From NCBI GenBank assembly GCA_016875665.1, contig VGPA01000048.1, forward strand, positions 1 through 9,135: a stretch of DNA of 9,135 nucleotides, written 5' to 3'. The position numbers were made by a program, and so were the translations under genes. The DNA comes from Chloroflexota bacterium (GTDB lineage: Bacteria > Chloroflexota > Limnocylindria > P2-11E). Positions within the stretch are counted from its first letter, which is position 1; each line of letters begins with the position of its first letter. Below, one piece after another: positions 6,862 to 9,135 of the stretch. The notes beneath the pieces were generated by a model. That model was given only the letters and a program-made list of their open reading frames with translations, did not search any database and was not told the DNA's origin.

Positions 6862-8382
6862 CTAGGCCGACGCCGCCGCGTACGAAGTCGTCTTCTTGAA
6901 CTCGTCGAGCGTGGCGCGGAGGTCCTTCTCGATCTCCGGGGTGAGCTTCTTCTCCTTGACGATCGCCTCGGCCACCGTGCGGCCCTGGCCGTCGAGCCAG
7001 CGGAAGAGGTCGCGCTGGAAGTCGCGCACGCGCGGGGTCGGCACGTCGTCGAGGTAACCGTTGGTGCCGGCGAAGATGATGACGACCTGCTTCTCGACCG
7101 CGACCGGCTCGTACTGCGGCTGCTTCAGGATCTCGGTGAGGCGCTCGCCCCGGCGGAGCTGCGCCTGCGTCACCTTGTCCAGGTCGGACCCGAACTGCGC
7201 GAACGCGGCGAGCTCGCGGTACTGCGCCATGTCGAGCTTGAGGCGGCCCGCGACGGTCTTCATCGCCCTGATCTGGGCGTCGCCGCCCACGCGCGAAACC
7301 GAGATGCCGACGTTGATCGCCGGCCGGATGCCCTGGTTGAACAGGTCGGTCTCGAGGAAGATCTGGCCGTCGGTGATGGAGATGACGTTCGTCGGGATGT
7401 AGGCCGAGATGTCGTTGGCCTGCGTCTCGATGATCGGCAGCGCGGTGAGCGACCCGCCGCCGTTCTCCTCGTTGAGGCGCGCGGCGCGCTCGAGCAGGCG
7501 GCTGTGCAGGTAGAACACGTCGCCCGGATACGCCTCGCGGCCCGGCGGGCGGCGCGTGAGCAGCGACACCTGGCGGTACGCCCAGGCGTGCTTGGACAGG
7601 TCGTCGTAGACGACGAGGGCGTCCTTACCCGCGTCGCGGAAGTACTCCCCCATCGCGCAGCCCGCGAACGGGGCGAGGTACTGCATCGTGGCCGGGTCGG
7701 ACGCGCCCGCGACGACCACGATCGTGTGATCCATCGCGCCGCGCTCCTCGAGCGCCGCGACGATCTTGGCGACGGACGACTCCTTCTGTCCGATCGCGAC
7801 GTAGATGCAGATGACCCCGGTGCCCTTCTGGTTGATGATCGTGTCGATCGCCACGGCGGTCTTGCCCGTCTGGCGATCGCCGATGATCAGCTCGCGCTGG
7901 CCGCGCCCGATCGGGATCATGGCGTCGATCGCCTTGATGCCGGTCTGGAGCGGCGTGTCGACGTTCTTGCGCGTGATCACGCCCGGGGCGACGACGTCGA
8001 CCGGACGGCTCGCGCTGGTCGCGATCGGCCCCTTGCCGTCGAGCGGGCGGCCGAGCGGGTCGACCACCCGGCCGACGAGCGCGTCGCCGACGGGGCACTC
8101 GACGATGCGGCCCGTGGTGCGGACCTCGTCGCCTTCCTTGATGCCGGTGTACTCGCCGAGGATGATCGCGCTGACCGTGTCCTCCTCGAGGTTGAAGGCG
8201 AGGCCGAACACGCCCTTCCCGAAGTCCAGCAGCTCGGAGGCCATGCAGCCCGCGAGACCGTAGACCCGCGCGATGCCGTCTCCGATGTCCACCACGGTCC
8301 CGACGTCGGCCGAAACCGCGCGACCCTGGAAGCCCTGGATCTGGGCCTTGATGATGTCCGTGATTTCAGACGACGTGGCCAA
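6862..8382 (-). CDS. atpA: F1 ATP synthase alpha subunit
   Basis: Alpha forms the non-catalytic nucleotide sites of the hexamer and supplies the arginine finger to beta. The 506-residue product has the N-terminal helix SSEITDIIKAQIQGF, the barrel part VGTVVDIGDGIARVYGL (about residues 27-43), the Walker A GDRQTGKT at 168-175, RRPPGREAYPGDVFYLHSRL at about 277-296, and the finger Arg364 in ISVSRVGG. Length and motifs are normal, so it should be active. The start is TTG (8382-8380), chosen because it sits five bases after AAGGAGGG and gives the expected N-terminus; no ATG or GTG lies nearby in frame. The binding site begins inside the atpH stop TAA (8396-8394), which ties translation of the two genes together. 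The gap to atpG is 18 nt. Confidence 0.99.
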   Translation of the reverse strand: MATSSEITDIIKAQIQGFQGRAVSADVGTVVDIGDGIARVYGLAGCMASELLDFGKGVFGLAFNLEEDTVSAIILGEYTGIKEGDEVRTTGRIVECPVGDALVGRVVDPLGRPLDGKGPIATSASRPVDVVAPGVITRKNVDTPLQTGIKAIDAMIPIGRGQRELIIGDRQTGKTAVAIDTIINQKGTGVICIYVAIGQKESSVAKIVAALEERGAMDHTIVVVAGASDPATMQYLAPFAGCAMGEYFRDAGKDALVVYDDLSKHAWAYRQVSLLTRRPPGREAYPGDVFYLHSRLLERAARLNEENGGGSLTALPIIETQANDISAYIPTNVISITDGQIFLETDLFNQGIRPAINVGISVSRVGGDAQIRAMKTVAGRLKLDMAQYRELAAFAQFGSDLDKVTQAQLRRGERLTEILKQPQYEPVAVEKQVVIIFAGTNGYLDDVPTPRVRDFQRDLFRWLDGQGRTVAEAIVKEKKLTPEIEKDLRATLDEFKKTTSYAAASA

Positions 8383-8387
8383 GAGGA

Positions 8388-8395
8388 CCCTCCTT
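8388..8395 (-). promoter_or_regulatory. Ribosome binding site that fixes the TTG start of atpA
   Basis: Minus-strand AAGGAGGG (8395-8388) is followed by TCCTC and TTG. It is a near-perfect anti-16S match at ideal distance, which supports the rare TTG start. The first two A are part of the atpH stop TAA. TCCTC could also pair with GAGGG, giving a tight local fold, but the spacing makes this unlikely to be stable. Confidence 0.8.
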
Positions 8396-8924
8396 AAGAC
8401 GCGAGCTTCGCGCGCAGCGACTCGAGCTGCGAGCGGATCGAGCTGTCGACGAGCCGGTCACCCACCTGGACCTTGGCGCCGCCGAGCAGCCCTGCATCGA
8501 CGAGGAACGAGGCGCGGACCTTGCGCCCGCTGGCCTGCTCCAGCCGGCGGACGAGCGCGTCCTGCTGCTCCTTGGGCAGCAGGACGGCCGTGGTCACGCG
8601 CGCGACCGCGATGCCCTCGCGCTTGTCGACGATCTCGCCGAACGACTGCGCGATGGCGGGAAGGAGCGCGATGCGGTCGCGCTCGACGAGGACGCGGAGC
8701 AGGGAGCGGATCTGCCGGGGCTCGCCGGCGGCCGCTTTGTCCACCGCCGCGAGGCGCCGTTCGAGCCGTGTCCCCGGGTCGCGCAGCGAGCGGATCGTCG
8801 GCGCGTCGAAGGACGTGCGGAGCCGGTCGAGCGATTCGCGGAGTGCGGCGACAGCGCCGCCCTCGACCGCGAGGTCGAGGAGCGCTTCCGCGAAACGGCG
8901 CGACGCGGATCCGCCGAGCGCCAC
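8394..8924 (-). CDS. atpH: F1 ATP synthase delta subunit
   Basis: Delta (OSCP-like) sits on top of the alpha3-beta3 head and joins it to the b-subunit stator. The 176-residue product is the normal size. It has an N-terminal six-helix domain, beginning ASRRFAEALLDLAVEGG and including LLRVLVERDRIALLPAIAQSF around residues 74-94. The C-terminal domain contains VTTAVLLPKEQQDALVRRLEQ and ends with the signature LLGGAKVQVGDRLVDSSIRS followed by QLESLRAKLAS. The start is GTG (8924-8922), touching the atpF stop TAG (8927-8925) with no gap, so reinitiation from atpF is likely. No convincing ribosome binding site is seen; GGCGG lies about ten bases upstream. The stop lies in the atpA ribosome binding site. 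Confidence 0.96.
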   Translation of the reverse strand: MALGGSASRRFAEALLDLAVEGGAVAALRESLDRLRTSFDAPTIRSLRDPGTRLERRLAAVDKAAAGEPRQIRSLLRVLVERDRIALLPAIAQSFGEIVDKREGIAVARVTTAVLLPKEQQDALVRRLEQASGRKVRASFLVDAGLLGGAKVQVGDRLVDSSIRSQLESLRAKLAS

Positions 8925-9135
8925 CTAGTTCCGCCTGCCGATCTCGCCGCCGGCCTCGTCGAGCGACTTCTCGATGAGGGTGCGGTGCTTGGCCTGGTCG
9001 ATCTCGCTGCCCAGGATGCGGCCGGCGGCCGCGACGACCATGCCGGCAACTTCCGAGCGGAGCTGCGCGAGCGCTTGGTCGTGGAGCTGGGTGGCGTCGG
9101 TGCGTGCGCGCTCGCGGATGCGCTCCGCTTCGGCG
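8925..9135 (-). CDS. atpF: F0 ATP synthase b subunit, C-terminal part (runs off right edge)
   Basis: The b subunit is the peripheral stalk: an N-terminal membrane helix and a long cytoplasmic coiled coil that ends at delta. Here only the last 70 codons are present. The minus strand reads AEAERIRERARTDATQLHDQ, then ALAQLRSEVAGMVVAAAGRI, then LGSEIDQAKHRTLIEKSLDE and AGGEIGRRN before TAG at 8927-8925. The core LRSEVAxxVVxAAxRILxxEID is the family's C-terminal delta-binding signature, and the place before atpH agrees. The membrane helix and start lie beyond the window. The stop codon touches the atpH GTG. I cannot tell whether a second b-type gene exists upstream. Confidence 0.9.
   Translation of the reverse strand, partial: AEAERIRERARTDATQLHDQALAQLRSEVAGMVVAAAGRILGSEIDQAKHRTLIEKSLDEAGGEIGRRN

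Noticed and set aside
6466..8397. A 643-codon plus-strand open frame opposite atpA and atpG
   Set aside because: It is antisense to two secure genes, rich in Arg, Asp and Leu without domain-like sequence, and explained by the GC-rich third positions of the real genes.

Overview
The window is high-GC DNA (roughly two thirds or more G+C by eye). It carries the distal part of an F-type ATP synthase operon, a membrane-anchored beta-propeller gene, a secreted metalloprotease-like gene, mreB and the start of a WecG/TagA/CpsF glycosyltransferase gene. Everything except the metalloprotease gene is on the minus strand, so transcription runs mostly from high to low coordinates. The operon order F-H-A-G-D-C, GTG/TTG starts at most genes, and the style of the MreB and F1 subunits suggest an uncultivated high-GC bacterium. 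Chloroflexota is my first guess and other high-GC soil or sediment phyla are possible. This assignment is recall-based and weak.

Layout in the direction of transcription: atpF (9135-8925, C-terminal part only), atpH (8924-8394), atpA (8382-6862), atpG (6843-5983), atpD (5945-4530), atpC (4527-4108). The genes are packed with gaps of 0 to 37 nt. The two larger gaps each hold a tiny ORF that could help hand ribosomes on. After an 88-nt spacer come a seven-bladed propeller protein (4019-2835) and, converging on it, the plus-strand metalloprotease gene (1514-2821). mreB (1488-463) diverges from the protease gene with only 25 bp between start codons, and the glycosyltransferase gene (352-1) runs off the left edge.

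Functionally, atpFHAGDC encode the stator and catalytic F1 parts of ATP synthase. MreB organises lateral wall synthesis, and the glycosyltransferase probably adds a sugar to an undecaprenyl-linked precursor of a surface polymer. The propeller and the protease are both predicted to act outside the cytoplasm and are the least understood genes here. Most of the window is ordinary housekeeping DNA. The points I find most worth checking are a ring of seven histidines, one per blade, in the propeller; loss of a normally conserved Asp in the MreB phosphate-2 loop; and the unusual architecture of the protease. I see no CRISPR array, mobile element, tRNA or rRNA, and no gene-free stretch longer than 300 bases.
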